Source: Reyranella sp.
GTDB taxonomy: Bacteria > Pseudomonadota > Alphaproteobacteria > Reyranellales > Reyranellaceae
DNA length: 64,000 nt
Reading direction: 5' to 3'
Assembly (NCBI RefSeq): GCF_004296935.1
Contig: NZ_SCVH01000156.1
Location: forward strand, 1-64,000
Made by a program: the position numbers and the translations under genes. Positions 17,501 through 25,044 of this stretch are shown one piece after another (position 1 is the stretch's first letter; each line of letters begins with the position of its first letter). The notes beneath the pieces were generated by a model that saw nothing but the letters and a program-made list of their open reading frames with translations, did no database searches and was not told the origin of the DNA.

Positions 17501-17734
17501 TCCTTCGCCTTCATCCTGGGCCTGGTGCCACTGGTGATCGCCTCGGGCGCGGGCGCCGCCACCCAGCGCGCCGTCGGCACTGCGGTGTTCGGCGGCATGA
17601 TCGCGGCTTCATTCCTCGGCATCTTCGTCATCCCCGGCCTCTACGTTGCCTTCCAGACCGGGCGCGAGAAGATCAAGGGCATGCTGGGCCAGGCGCCAGC
17701 CCCCACCACCCAGCCGGCAGAGCCGCCGCACTAG
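14576..17734 (+). CDS. RND multidrug efflux permease (HAE1 family, AcrB-like)
   Basis: 1052 aa, the usual AcrB length. Twelve transmembrane helices and two large periplasmic loops are expected. Opening MTISSLFIRRPRLAFVVST is typical. The proton-relay Asp pair lies in IGIVVDDAIVVVEAVEH (TM4) and the Lys in ALAAKNAILIIEFAM (TM10). It exports hydrophobic or amphiphilic compounds using the proton gradient, with the adaptor just upstream. Its TAG stop shares CTAG with the convergent PNPOx-like gene. Substrate range cannot be read from sequence. Confidence 0.95.
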   Translation: MTISSLFIRRPRLAFVVSTVITIAGIIAMTAMPVAQFPDIVPPQVRVTATYPGASAQAVEESVAQVIEAQVNGVERMLYMKSTSGGDGSYTLTVSFEVGSNPDINTVNVNNRVNQAVALLPPEVQRLGVTTKKQSSALLQVVAVYSPKGTRDGLFLSNFTTITLLDTLRRVPGVGDATLFGALDYSMRVWLNLDRMSSLDITPNDVVQAVQAQNVQAAVGLVGAAPLLDDVGFQINITTQGRLTTVEEFENIVVRATSAGALVRVKDIARVELGSKTSDQLGRYNGKPAAGIQIYQLPGANALATAKGVREAIKALEPRFPDDVAYDVMYDTTVFVEATIESVIHTLIEAFVLVAIVVFIFLGNLRATIIPIIAVPVALIGTFAVMLALGMSANTVSLLALVLAIGIVVDDAIVVVEAVEHILEHEPNLTVAEATEKAMTQVTGPIIAITLVLLSVFIPTAFIPGISGQLYSQFAVAVSVSMVISAINALSLSPALCSLILRHRKKPRGVMARLQNGIDKSRDGYVRLVTPLARRGIIALLLVAGFVVATGGIGSLVPSGFLPDEDQGAFMAELQLPDAASTNRTLAALEEVEKTIAGRPWLQSVFTVSGYSLIDGLALPNRALVVVGLKPFAERKDTNLSVFQALKELNLAFSQIASANVFAFNLPPIMGLGNSSGFEFVVQSLSGASPTDLAAVSRGLMISAQEVPTLAGVYTTYGASTPQINLKLDRERAQALGVSISDIFSSMQTALGGAYSNDFNLFGRTWQVKVQADAADRSTINDVFRVRVRSSSGELVPLQAVANIELVTAPSSIVRYNNLRSVVVNGAPAPGYSSGDAIAAMEKLAKATLPAGYGYEWTGTALQEKAASGQTGFILALAVVFAYLFLVGLYESTAIPVAALLSVTVGLFGAVTALLVSGLDNNIFAQIGIVVLIALAAKNAILIIEFAMAERAGGKDIVTAATTAAALRFRAVMMTSFAFILGLVPLVIASGAGAATQRAVGTAVFGGMIAASFLGIFVIPGLYVAFQTGREKIKGMLGQAPAPTTQPAEPPH

Positions 17735-18342
17735 CTACTCTCCGTCGGCGTCTTCTGCCGCGGATGGATGTAGTCCTTGAAGTCGTCGAAGCCCTTCCAG
17801 GCGGGTTCGGGCGGCGCGTAGCCGGGCCGCGGCGCGTAGGTCGAGGGTTCCGTTGCGCCGGGCGTCACGATGTAGCGCGGGCAGTTGGGGAAGATCGCCC
17901 GCACCTTGACCCGCACCAGCAGCTGGGCGCCGGCGAAGTGCTCCCTCAGCGGATCGTCGCGGCTGACGCGGGCCTCACCGTTGACGCGCAGCCGCCGCGG
18001 CTTCTCGCCCATGTCGATGAACAGCAGCCCGACTGCGGGATTCGCCACGACGTTGCCCAGGCTCTTGAACATACCGTTGCCGTCGTAATCGGGAAAGGCG
18101 AGCTCGTCGGTGCCGACGATCCGCACGAAGCCCGGCGTGCCGCCCTTGAACGAGCAGTCTGGCCGGCCCCCGGCATCGGCCGTGGCGAGAAAGAAGAACA
18201 TCGCGCCCTCGATGAAGGCGCGGTCCTGATCAGTGAAGGCAAAGCGCGTTAGCTTCTCTTCGAGGCGGTCGGCAATGCGGCGGCTGTCGAAGTCGTCCTG
18301 CAGGCGGCGATTGCCGTCGTGGAACATCACGCTTGCGGCCAT
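17731..18342 (-). CDS. Pyridoxamine 5'-phosphate oxidase family FMN-binding protein
   Basis: 203 aa from ATG 18342, which has a strong Shine-Dalgarno (AGGAGAAG). The split-barrel flavin fold is indicated by AMFFFLATADAGGRPDCSFKGG, NGMFKSLGNVVANPAVGLLFIDM and RLRVNGEARVS. The C-terminal IFPNCPRYIV is common in non-PdxH members of the family, which act on other substrates, so a true PdxH role is unlikely. It lies 10 nt from the preceding VOC gene on the same strand, and they may form an operon. Confidence 0.83.
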   Translation of the reverse strand: MAASVMFHDGNRRLQDDFDSRRIADRLEEKLTRFAFTDQDRAFIEGAMFFFLATADAGGRPDCSFKGGTPGFVRIVGTDELAFPDYDGNGMFKSLGNVVANPAVGLLFIDMGEKPRRLRVNGEARVSRDDPLREHFAGAQLLVRVKVRAIFPNCPRYIVTPGATEPSTYAPRPGYAPPEPAWKGFDDFKDYIHPRQKTPTESS

Positions 18343-18352
18343 GAGACTTCTC

Positions 18353-18910
18353 CTAGGGTCGGTCGGTTCCCGCTTCGAGGCGCGCGCGCAGTGCCGCATC
18401 GTGCAGGGTCGTGTCCTGCCCTACTGGCGCGATGCGCACGGCGTCCTCCAGGGTCATGGTCTGGCGCCACTCCTCCCACGGACGCGATCGGCCATCGGCG
18501 CCGATCTGGTCGACACCCCAGTAGAGTTCGAGGTGATGGCCGTCGGGATCGAGAAATTCGACCGAGACCTGGCAGCCGGCGCGGCGGCGGCCTTCATAGG
18601 TGAGCTTGGCGCCGTGCGCCTTCAGGTGATCGCGGGCGCGGAAAACCTCGTCGAGCGTGGCGAGTTCGAACGCGAGATGGTGCAGGCTCTTGTCCGGACC
18701 GGCATCGGGGGCGCGGTCACCGACCAAGGCGAGGCAATGGTGGTCGCCGTTGCAGCGCAGGAACACCATGCCGCCCGGCATCATCGTGCCGGGATAGACG
18801 TCCGACACCTTGAAGCCCAGCAGCTCGGTGTAGAAGCGCTTCGAACGCTCGAGGTCGCTCACATAGACGACGGCATGTCCGATCTTCTGGACGGCGAAGG
18901 GTGTGCTCAT
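18353..18910 (-). CDS. VOC family protein (glyoxalase / extradiol dioxygenase-like)
   Basis: 185 aa. Two beta-alpha-beta-beta-beta motifs and a metal triad are visible: His in KIGHAVVYVSD (~12), His in SLHHLAFEL (~78) and Glu in GHHLELYWG (~130). This arrangement fits metal-dependent VOC enzymes such as extradiol dioxygenases or glyoxalases. The C-terminal extension RSRPWEEWRQT is seen in some dioxygenase-like members. Probably in an operon with the PNPOx-like gene. Location at the edge of the catabolic region makes an aromatic-ring role possible. Confidence 0.82.
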   Translation of the reverse strand: MSTPFAVQKIGHAVVYVSDLERSKRFYTELLGFKVSDVYPGTMMPGGMVFLRCNGDHHCLALVGDRAPDAGPDKSLHHLAFELATLDEVFRARDHLKAHGAKLTYEGRRRAGCQVSVEFLDPDGHHLELYWGVDQIGADGRSRPWEEWRQTMTLEDAVRIAPVGQDTTLHDAALRARLEAGTDRP

Positions 18911-18947
18911 GGCTTCAGTCTCCGTCTGGGAGCGTCACTACAGACCC

Positions 18948-19025
18948 GGTGTCATCCCGAGGCCTTGAGGCCGAGGGGCCTTTGAAGCTACGCGAAAGGT
19001 CCCTCACTGCGTTCGGGATGACACC
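18948..19025. repeat. REP-like palindromic intergenic element
   Basis: A 13-bp perfect inverted repeat, GGTGTCATCCCGA (18948-18960) and TCGGGATGACACC (19013-19025), encloses a second near-perfect pair (AGGGGCCTTT / AAAGGTCCCT, one mismatch). This shape is common among repetitive extragenic palindromes of alphaproteobacteria. It occupies the divergent promoter region between the VOC and amidase genes. Confidence 0.65.
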
Positions 19026-19078
19026 AATGCTGTGGTCGGCCATCATGGACCCAAGCGAGCATGAGGGGGAAGATACGC

Positions 19079-20353
19079 ATGGCGAAATCGCCCAACAAGC
19101 TGTCGGCCGGCGAGGCCGTCCTGCGCATGGCCCAGAAGCGGCTCAAGGCGCGCGACCTGGTCGAAGCCTGCCTCGACCGAATCGAGCACCGCGAGGGCCA
19201 GGTCCATGCCTGGGAGGCGCTCGATCCCGAAGGCGCCCGCAAACGTGCCGATATGCTCGACAAGCGCGCGCGGCCCGTTGGGCCGCTGCACGGCATCCCG
19301 CTCGCCGTAAAGGACATCATCTCGACCAAGGTGATGCCCACCACCTGCGGCTCGCCGATCTACCGAGACCATGTCGTGGGCAAGGACGCCGCCTGCGTCA
19401 CCCAGCTCGTGAAGGCCGGCGCCATCGTGCTCGGCAAGTCGGTGACCACCGAGTTCGCGGGCGGCCATGCCGGCAAGACGCACAATCCGCACAATCTCCG
19501 CCACACCCCGGCCGGCTCCTCCTCGGGCTCGGCCGCTGCCGTCGCCGACTTCATGGTGCCGGTGGGCTACGGCACGCAGACCGCGGGATCGGTGATCCGG
19601 CCCGGCGCCTTCAACGGCGTGGTCGCCTACAAGGGCACCTACGGCTGGGCCGACCTCGCGGGCGTAAAAGCCTACGCCAAGAGCCTCGACACCTTGGGCT
19701 TCTTCGCCCGCGAGGCGAACGACCTCGCCCTGATCCGCGCCGCCTATGGCCATGCGCCGGCCGATCCGGCCAGGCAGGCGCCGCGCATCGGCTTTGTCCG
19801 CACGCCGTGGTGGGACGTGGCCGAACCATACAATCAGAAGAACATGCTGGAAGCGGCGCGCACCCTGCGGGCGGCCGGCGCGCGGGTGCGCGAGTGGGTG
19901 GCGCCCGAGTCGTGGACCGGCCTGGTCCAGGCGCAGAACCGCATCATGACCAAGGAGGCGACGCAGTCCTACGCGAAGGAACGCGCGCGCTTCTCGCACC
20001 TCTTCTCGCCGATCATGAAGGCCGTGATGGTCGACGGCGATGCCGTGAACCGCCGGCAATATGTCGACGCCCGGAAGCGCAAGCGGGTGGCCGTGGGCCA
20101 GCTCGACGAGGCCTGGGAGAAGTTCGACCTGCTGCTGGCGCCGTCGGCCAAGGGCGAGGCACCGTCGGGCCTCGGCAACACCGGCGATCCCCTCTTCAAC
20201 CGCTTCTGGACCTTGCTGGGCTCGCCCTGCATTGCGCTGCCCTTCAATACCGGTCCGTTCGGCCTGCCGCTCTCGGTGCAGCTCATCGGCAAGCACGGCA
20301 GCGACGACAGGCTAATCGCCTGGGCGCGCTGGATCGAGGCGCGGCTCAGGTGA
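19079..20353 (+). CDS. Amidase (amidase signature family)
   Basis: 424 aa from ATG 19079, preceded by GAGGGGGA. The Ser-cisSer-Lys triad is visible: Lys78 in GIPLAVKDI, cis-Ser147 in PAGSSSGSAAAV and nucleophile Ser171 in TAGSVIRPGAFNG. The signature region and C-terminal LLGSPCIALPFNTGPFGLPLSVQLIG are typical. It hydrolyses an amide bond to acid and ammonia; the substrate is unknown. Its TGA overlaps the GTG of the aspartate dehydrogenase-like gene, implying coupled translation and perhaps successive steps on an amide/amino-acid substrate. Confidence 0.9.
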   Translation: MAKSPNKLSAGEAVLRMAQKRLKARDLVEACLDRIEHREGQVHAWEALDPEGARKRADMLDKRARPVGPLHGIPLAVKDIISTKVMPTTCGSPIYRDHVVGKDAACVTQLVKAGAIVLGKSVTTEFAGGHAGKTHNPHNLRHTPAGSSSGSAAAVADFMVPVGYGTQTAGSVIRPGAFNGVVAYKGTYGWADLAGVKAYAKSLDTLGFFAREANDLALIRAAYGHAPADPARQAPRIGFVRTPWWDVAEPYNQKNMLEAARTLRAAGARVREWVAPESWTGLVQAQNRIMTKEATQSYAKERARFSHLFSPIMKAVMVDGDAVNRRQYVDARKRKRVAVGQLDEAWEKFDLLLAPSAKGEAPSGLGNTGDPLFNRFWTLLGSPCIALPFNTGPFGLPLSVQLIGKHGSDDRLIAWARWIEARLR

Positions 20354-21126
20354 CCGTCAAACTGGGCATGATCGGCTACGGCGCCATCGGCAAGCATGTC
20401 GAGGCGGCGGGCCTGGAGAACATCGAACTCGTCTCGGTCCTCGTGAAGCGACCGCGCACTGACGGCAAGCTGACGCACGAGCCGGATCGCTTCTTCAGCC
20501 ACACGTTCGACGCCGTCGCGGAGTGTGCGGGGCACGAGGCCGTACGGGCCCACGGCCAGCGCGTGCTGGAGCGCGGCACTGATTTCCTCGTGACCTCGGT
20601 TGGCGCCTTCACCGACACCGCCCTGTTCGATCGCCTGCTGGCCGCCGCCAAGGCCAATGGCGTGCGCCTGATCCTGCCCTCGGCCGGCATCGGCGCCCTG
20701 GATATCCTGAGCAGCGCCGCGGTCGGTGGGTTGGAGAGCGTCACCGTCACCGTACGCAAGGACCCGTCGGCCTGGAAAGGCACGGTGGCCGAAAAGCTGG
20801 TCGATCTCGACGGACTGAGGCAACCGTACACCGTGTTCGACGGCCCCGTGCGCGAGGGTGCGAAGCTCTATCCGCAGAACGTCAACATTTCCGCCGCCGC
20901 CGCAATTGCCGGTATCGGCCTCGACAAGACGCGCGTGGTGATCGTGGCCGATCCGACCATCACCACCCACATCGTCGAGCTCGAAGCCAAGGGCGCCTTC
21001 GGCCGCTTCACCTTCATGGAGGACGTCGCCGTCAGCGACGAGAACCGCAAGACCGGCAAGCTGGTCGCCATGGCGATGGTGAAGTCGGTGCGCCAACTCG
21101 CGTCGACTCTCGTGGTCGCTGCTTAG
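20350..21126 (+). CDS. Aspartate dehydrogenase family protein (NadX-like)
   Basis: 258 aa from a GTG that overlaps the amidase stop (GTGA); an ATG at 20368 is an alternative. The Rossmann motif GMIGYGAIGKHV is at the N-terminus. Family stretches include PSAGIGALDIL, VTVTVRKDPSAW and YPQNVNISAAAAIAGIG with the conserved NVN. Characterised members oxidise L-aspartate to iminoaspartate with NAD(P), feeding NAD synthesis or amino-acid catabolism. Here the context (amidase upstream, GMC oxidoreductase downstream) points to catabolism. Actual substrate is inference. Confidence 0.85.
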   Translation: MTVKLGMIGYGAIGKHVEAAGLENIELVSVLVKRPRTDGKLTHEPDRFFSHTFDAVAECAGHEAVRAHGQRVLERGTDFLVTSVGAFTDTALFDRLLAAAKANGVRLILPSAGIGALDILSSAAVGGLESVTVTVRKDPSAWKGTVAEKLVDLDGLRQPYTVFDGPVREGAKLYPQNVNISAAAAIAGIGLDKTRVVIVADPTITTHIVELEAKGAFGRFTFMEDVAVSDENRKTGKLVAMAMVKSVRQLASTLVVAA

Positions 21127-21137
21127 GGAGCTCAAAA

Positions 21138-22736
21138 GTGGAAGAATTCGACTATGTCATCGTGGGTGCGGGCGCGGCGGGGTGCGTGCTGGCCAACCGC
21201 CTGTCGGCCGACGGCAAGCACAGCGTCGCGGTGATCGAGGCCGGCGGCAGCGACAATCACATCTGGATCAAGGTGCCGGCCGGCTTCAACAAGACGGTCT
21301 ACAACGCGCGCCTCAACTGGGGCTACGAGACCGCGCCGGGGCCGCACATCGACGGCCGCCGGATCAAATTTCCACGCGGAAAAGTGCTGGGTGGCTCGGG
21401 CTCGATCAACGGCCATCTCTACGTGCGCGGCCAGGCCGCCGACTACGACACCTGGGCGCAGCTCGGCTGCCGCGGCTGGTCGTGGGACGACCTGGTGCCC
21501 TACTTCAAGCGTGCCGAGTCGCGCGATGGCGGCGATGACGCCGTGCGCGGCCGCTCGGGCCCGCTCGTCATCGAGGACCAGCGCGATCCGCATGTGCTGA
21601 GCAATGCCTACATGGCCGCCAACGAGGCGCTCGGGCTGAAACGCACGCCCGACTACAATTGCGGCGACCAGGAAGGAACGCTGCTCTACCAGAACATGAT
21701 GCGGAACGGCCGGCGCTGGAGCCCGGTCGACGCCTACCTGAAGCCGGCGATGAAGCGCCCCAACGTACGCGTGATCACGCGCGCGCTGGTCGAGCGGGTC
21801 GACCTTTCAGGCAAGCGGGCCACCGGCATCACCTATCGCCACAACGGCCAGTCGCACACGATCAAGGCACGACGCGACGTCATCCTGGCGGGCGGCGCCA
21901 TCAACACGCCGCAGCTCCTGCAGATCTCCGGCATCGGCAACCCCGACGACCTGGCCGCGATCGGCGTGGCGGTGAAGCATGCGCTCCCCGGCGTCGGCCA
22001 CAACTTCCGTGACCACTACGCCATCCGCGTCTCGGCCCTGGTGAAGGGCGCCGGCTCGCTCAACGAGAAGAGCCGCGGCCTGCGCCTCGTCGGCGAAGTC
22101 CTGCGCTACGCGATCAGCCGCAAAGGACTGCTGACCACGGCGCCGAGCCACGCCGGCGGCTACTTCAAGACGCGCCCCGGTCTCGCCACGCCCGACATGC
22201 AGCTCTACTTCGCGCCGGCGAGCTACGGCGGCGGCCGCTACGGCACCACCCAGCTCGACACCGTGCCGGGCATGACGCTGGGTGCCGCCCAGCTTCGTCC
22301 CGAGAGCACCGGCCATGTGAAGGCGCTCTCCGCCGATCCCACGGCCAAGCCCGAGATCCAGCCCAATTATCTTGCCGACCAGATCGACCGCGACGCGCTG
22401 CTGGCGGCGATGAAATACCTGCGCAAGCTGCTCGCGACGCCGCCGCTGGCCGACTATGTGATCCGCGAGAACTTCCCCGGCCCCGACGTGCAGACCGACG
22501 AGCAATGGATGGCGCATGCCCGTGCCACTGGCTCGACGACCTACCATCCGGTCGGCACAGCCAAGCTCGGCACCGATCCCAGGGCCGTGGTCGATCCCGC
22601 CTCGATGCGTGTGCTCGGCCTGCAGGGCCTGCGCGTTGCCGACGCCTCGTGCATGCCGACCATGGTCTCGGGCAACACCTACGCCGCGACCAACGTGATC
22701 GCGGAGAAGGCGTCGGACCTGATCGCTCAGACGTAG
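21138..22736 (+). CDS. GMC family oxidoreductase (choline dehydrogenase-like)
   Basis: 532 aa from GTG 21138, with AGGGAG upstream. The FAD-binding motif VIVGAGAAGCVLANRL is at ~8-23, with GMC signature 1 at ~82-98 (KVLGGSGSINGHLYVRG) and signature 2 near GGAINTPQLLQISGIG. The catalytic pair is visible as His470 (STTYHPVGTAKLG) and Asn513 (VSGNTYAATN). Family members oxidise alcohols at an FAD centre, passing electrons to oxygen or quinone. Third gene of the amidase-dehydrogenase-oxidoreductase group; 3 nt from the convergent racemase-family gene. Confidence 0.92.
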   Translation: MEEFDYVIVGAGAAGCVLANRLSADGKHSVAVIEAGGSDNHIWIKVPAGFNKTVYNARLNWGYETAPGPHIDGRRIKFPRGKVLGGSGSINGHLYVRGQAADYDTWAQLGCRGWSWDDLVPYFKRAESRDGGDDAVRGRSGPLVIEDQRDPHVLSNAYMAANEALGLKRTPDYNCGDQEGTLLYQNMMRNGRRWSPVDAYLKPAMKRPNVRVITRALVERVDLSGKRATGITYRHNGQSHTIKARRDVILAGGAINTPQLLQISGIGNPDDLAAIGVAVKHALPGVGHNFRDHYAIRVSALVKGAGSLNEKSRGLRLVGEVLRYAISRKGLLTTAPSHAGGYFKTRPGLATPDMQLYFAPASYGGGRYGTTQLDTVPGMTLGAAQLRPESTGHVKALSADPTAKPEIQPNYLADQIDRDALLAAMKYLRKLLATPPLADYVIRENFPGPDVQTDEQWMAHARATGSTTYHPVGTAKLGTDPRAVVDPASMRVLGLQGLRVADASCMPTMVSGNTYAATNVIAEKASDLIAQT

Positions 22737-22739
22737 CGG

Positions 22740-23879
22740 TCAGACGTATCCAGGCCCCTCGATCACCGGGTGGGCGATCAGAAACTTCTCGTCGATCTCG
22801 ACGCCGATGCCGGGCTTGTCGAGCGGACGGACGGTGCCGTCCTTACCGATCTGCCAGGGTTCGCTGCCCAGCTCATCGCGGAACTGGTTGGCCACCGACA
22901 GATCGGCCTCGAAGTAGCCGCCGTTGTCGATCGAGGCCAGGAAATGGATCGAGACGGCATGGTTGAGGCCGGTCATGGAACTGTGCGGATGGATCGGCAG
23001 CTTCCACATCGAGGCGGCGGCGGCGATGCGCTGGACCTCGGTGACGCCGCCCGACTTGGAAAGGTCGGGCTGCAGGATGGTGATGTTGCCGTCCTCGATG
23101 ATGCGGTGGAACTCGAAGCGCGTGTAGTGGTTCTCGCCGGCGGCGAGCGGCGTGCGCCCCCAGCCCTTGGCCATGGCGTAGGAGCGATGGTCATGCGCGG
23201 GGAACGGCTCCTCCAGCCAAGCGATGCCGAGTTCGTCCATCGCCGGCATGACGCGGCGCACGTCCTCGACCGTGTACCCGGTGTTGGCGTCGGTCAGCAG
23301 CACGATTTCGTCGCCGAAGCGCCGGCGCACGGCCGTCATGCGCGCGATGTCGGCTTTCACGTTGTCGCCGACGCGCAGTTTCAGCGCCTTGTAGCCGGCT
23401 TCGACCATCGGGACGGCCTCGGCCGCCAATGAGTCCGGCGCCTGGTAGCCCAGCGAGATGCCGCCGGCATAGGCCGGCACCGGCTTGTTGCTGCCGCCCA
23501 AGAGCTTGTAGAGCGGCCAGCCCACGGCCTTGCCCTTGATGTCCCACAGCGCCTGGTCGAGACCGCTCATCGCCATCGCCGTGGCCGCGCCCATGCCGTG
23601 GGAGCCGAGCTGGAACTTGTAGATCTTGGCCCAGATGCCGACCGTGTCGGTGGCGTCCATGCCGACCACGAAGCCCTTCAGCGTCGTGTTGATCAGATGG
23701 CCGATGCTGCCCGGCGAGCGCGCGTGATGGCTCTCACCCCAGCCCACGATGCCGTCCTCGGTCGTCACCTTCACCATGACGCAGTCGCGCTTGGTCATGG
23801 TGCCGATGCCCAGCGACACCTGCAGTTCCTTCGGCACGCGGTAGCTGGTCGGGTAGGCCTTTACGTCGACGATTTTCAT
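22740..23879 (-). CDS. Mandelate racemase/muconate lactonizing enzyme family protein 1
   Basis: 379-aa enolase-superfamily enzyme. The N-terminal capping domain begins MKIVDVKAYPTSYRVP. In the TIM barrel the catalytic Lys lies in YKALKLRVGD, metal ligands in LLTDANTGYT (Asp), IAWLEEPFP (Glu) and LAAGENHYT (Glu), and a putative His base in IHPHSSMTGLN. These enzymes abstract an alpha-proton from a carboxylate and then dehydrate, racemise or cycloisomerise. The substrate cannot be assigned. Last gene of the long minus-strand cluster, 4 nt after its paralogue. Confidence 0.88.
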   Translation of the reverse strand: MKIVDVKAYPTSYRVPKELQVSLGIGTMTKRDCVMVKVTTEDGIVGWGESHHARSPGSIGHLINTTLKGFVVGMDATDTVGIWAKIYKFQLGSHGMGAATAMAMSGLDQALWDIKGKAVGWPLYKLLGGSNKPVPAYAGGISLGYQAPDSLAAEAVPMVEAGYKALKLRVGDNVKADIARMTAVRRRFGDEIVLLTDANTGYTVEDVRRVMPAMDELGIAWLEEPFPAHDHRSYAMAKGWGRTPLAAGENHYTRFEFHRIIEDGNITILQPDLSKSGGVTEVQRIAAAASMWKLPIHPHSSMTGLNHAVSIHFLASIDNGGYFEADLSVANQFRDELGSEPWQIGKDGTVRPLDKPGIGVEIDEKFLIAHPVIEGPGYV

Positions 23880-23883
23880 GGGA

Positions 23884-25023
23884 TCACGCGACCTTGTACT
23901 TCTTCAGGATCTCGCGATCGATCTCGATGCCGAGGCCGGGACCCGTCGGGACCTTCACGATGCCCTTCTTCTGCTCGATCGGCTCATTGGCCAAGGTGTC
24001 GCGCAGCGGATTGGGCGTCTGCTCGAACTCGAGCATCGGCGGCATCGGCCGGAAGGCGGGTGGCTGGTCGGGAAGTGCCGCCAGGAACTGCACCGTCGCG
24101 GCGAGGCCGATGACCGAGCCCCAGGCGTGCGGCACGCATTCGACGCCGAAGGCGCTCGCTAGCGTGGCGATCTTGCGGCACTCGGAGAAGCCGCCGGCGG
24201 CGCAGAGGTCGGGCTGCACGATGTCCATGGCCTTCTTCGCGATCACGTCGCGAAAGCCCCAGCGGGTGAAATCGTTCTCGCCGCCCGCCACCGCCATGTC
24301 GAGCGCGCGCGTCACCTCGATGTAGCCGTCGTGGTCCTCGGGGCTGATCGGCTCCTCGAACCACAGGATATCGTGCTCCTCCAGCATGCGGCCAAGTTTT
24401 ATGGCGTTGGGCACCGAGAAGCAGTGGTTGGCGTCGACCGCGAGCTTCACATCGGGGCCGATCGCCTTGCGCACCGCGCCGACACGCTTGGCATCGAGCT
24501 TGAGATCGCCGAGACCGATCTTCATCTTGATGGCCTGGAAGCCGTCGTTCTTGAATTCGAGCGCCTCTTCCACGGCCTCCTCGACCAGCCGGTTCATGTC
24601 GATGAAGTAGAGGCCCGTCGCGTAGGGAATGACCTCGCTGCGATAGGCGCCGCCGATCAGCTTGTGCACCGGCTTGTTGACGGCGCGGCCCATGATGTCC
24701 CAGAGCGCGATGTCGATGCCGGAGATGGCCGAGATCGCCATGCCGGTCGTGCCGTAGTCCTTGATCCTGTTGTAGAGATCCTCCCAGATCGCCTCGACGT
24801 CGAACGGATCGCGGCCGATCACGCGGGCCTTGAACTGCGTCTCGACGAAGGTTCTTGCGACGGCGGCGGGGCCGTAGCATTCACCCCAGCCCGTGATGCC
24901 CTCGTCCGTGGAAATCTCGACCAGGCAGGTCGAGCGCGTGCCATAGACCCAGCCGCGCGCCGACACGAACGGCTTCTCCACCTTGCACTGCAGGATGTGG
25001 CAGACGATGTCTGTCACCTTCAT
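23884..25023 (-). CDS. Mandelate racemase/muconate lactonizing enzyme family protein 2
   Basis: 379 aa, same length as its neighbour but clearly diverged. ATG 25023 has GGAGGAAA upstream. It has the KxK motif (AIKMKIGLG), metal ligands in LAVDANHCF, LWFEEPISPED and VAGGENDFTR, and a His in CVPHAWGSVIG. The barrel is therefore complete and likely active, perhaps as an acid-sugar dehydratase or related enzyme. Two adjacent non-identical paralogues suggest successive or parallel steps in one pathway. Follows the HyuA-like gene by 21 nt. Confidence 0.88.
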   Translation of the reverse strand: MKVTDIVCHILQCKVEKPFVSARGWVYGTRSTCLVEISTDEGITGWGECYGPAAVARTFVETQFKARVIGRDPFDVEAIWEDLYNRIKDYGTTGMAISAISGIDIALWDIMGRAVNKPVHKLIGGAYRSEVIPYATGLYFIDMNRLVEEAVEEALEFKNDGFQAIKMKIGLGDLKLDAKRVGAVRKAIGPDVKLAVDANHCFSVPNAIKLGRMLEEHDILWFEEPISPEDHDGYIEVTRALDMAVAGGENDFTRWGFRDVIAKKAMDIVQPDLCAAGGFSECRKIATLASAFGVECVPHAWGSVIGLAATVQFLAALPDQPPAFRPMPPMLEFEQTPNPLRDTLANEPIEQKKGIVKVPTGPGLGIEIDREILKKYKVA

Positions 25024-25044
25024 TGTCGTTTCCTCCGAATTTTG

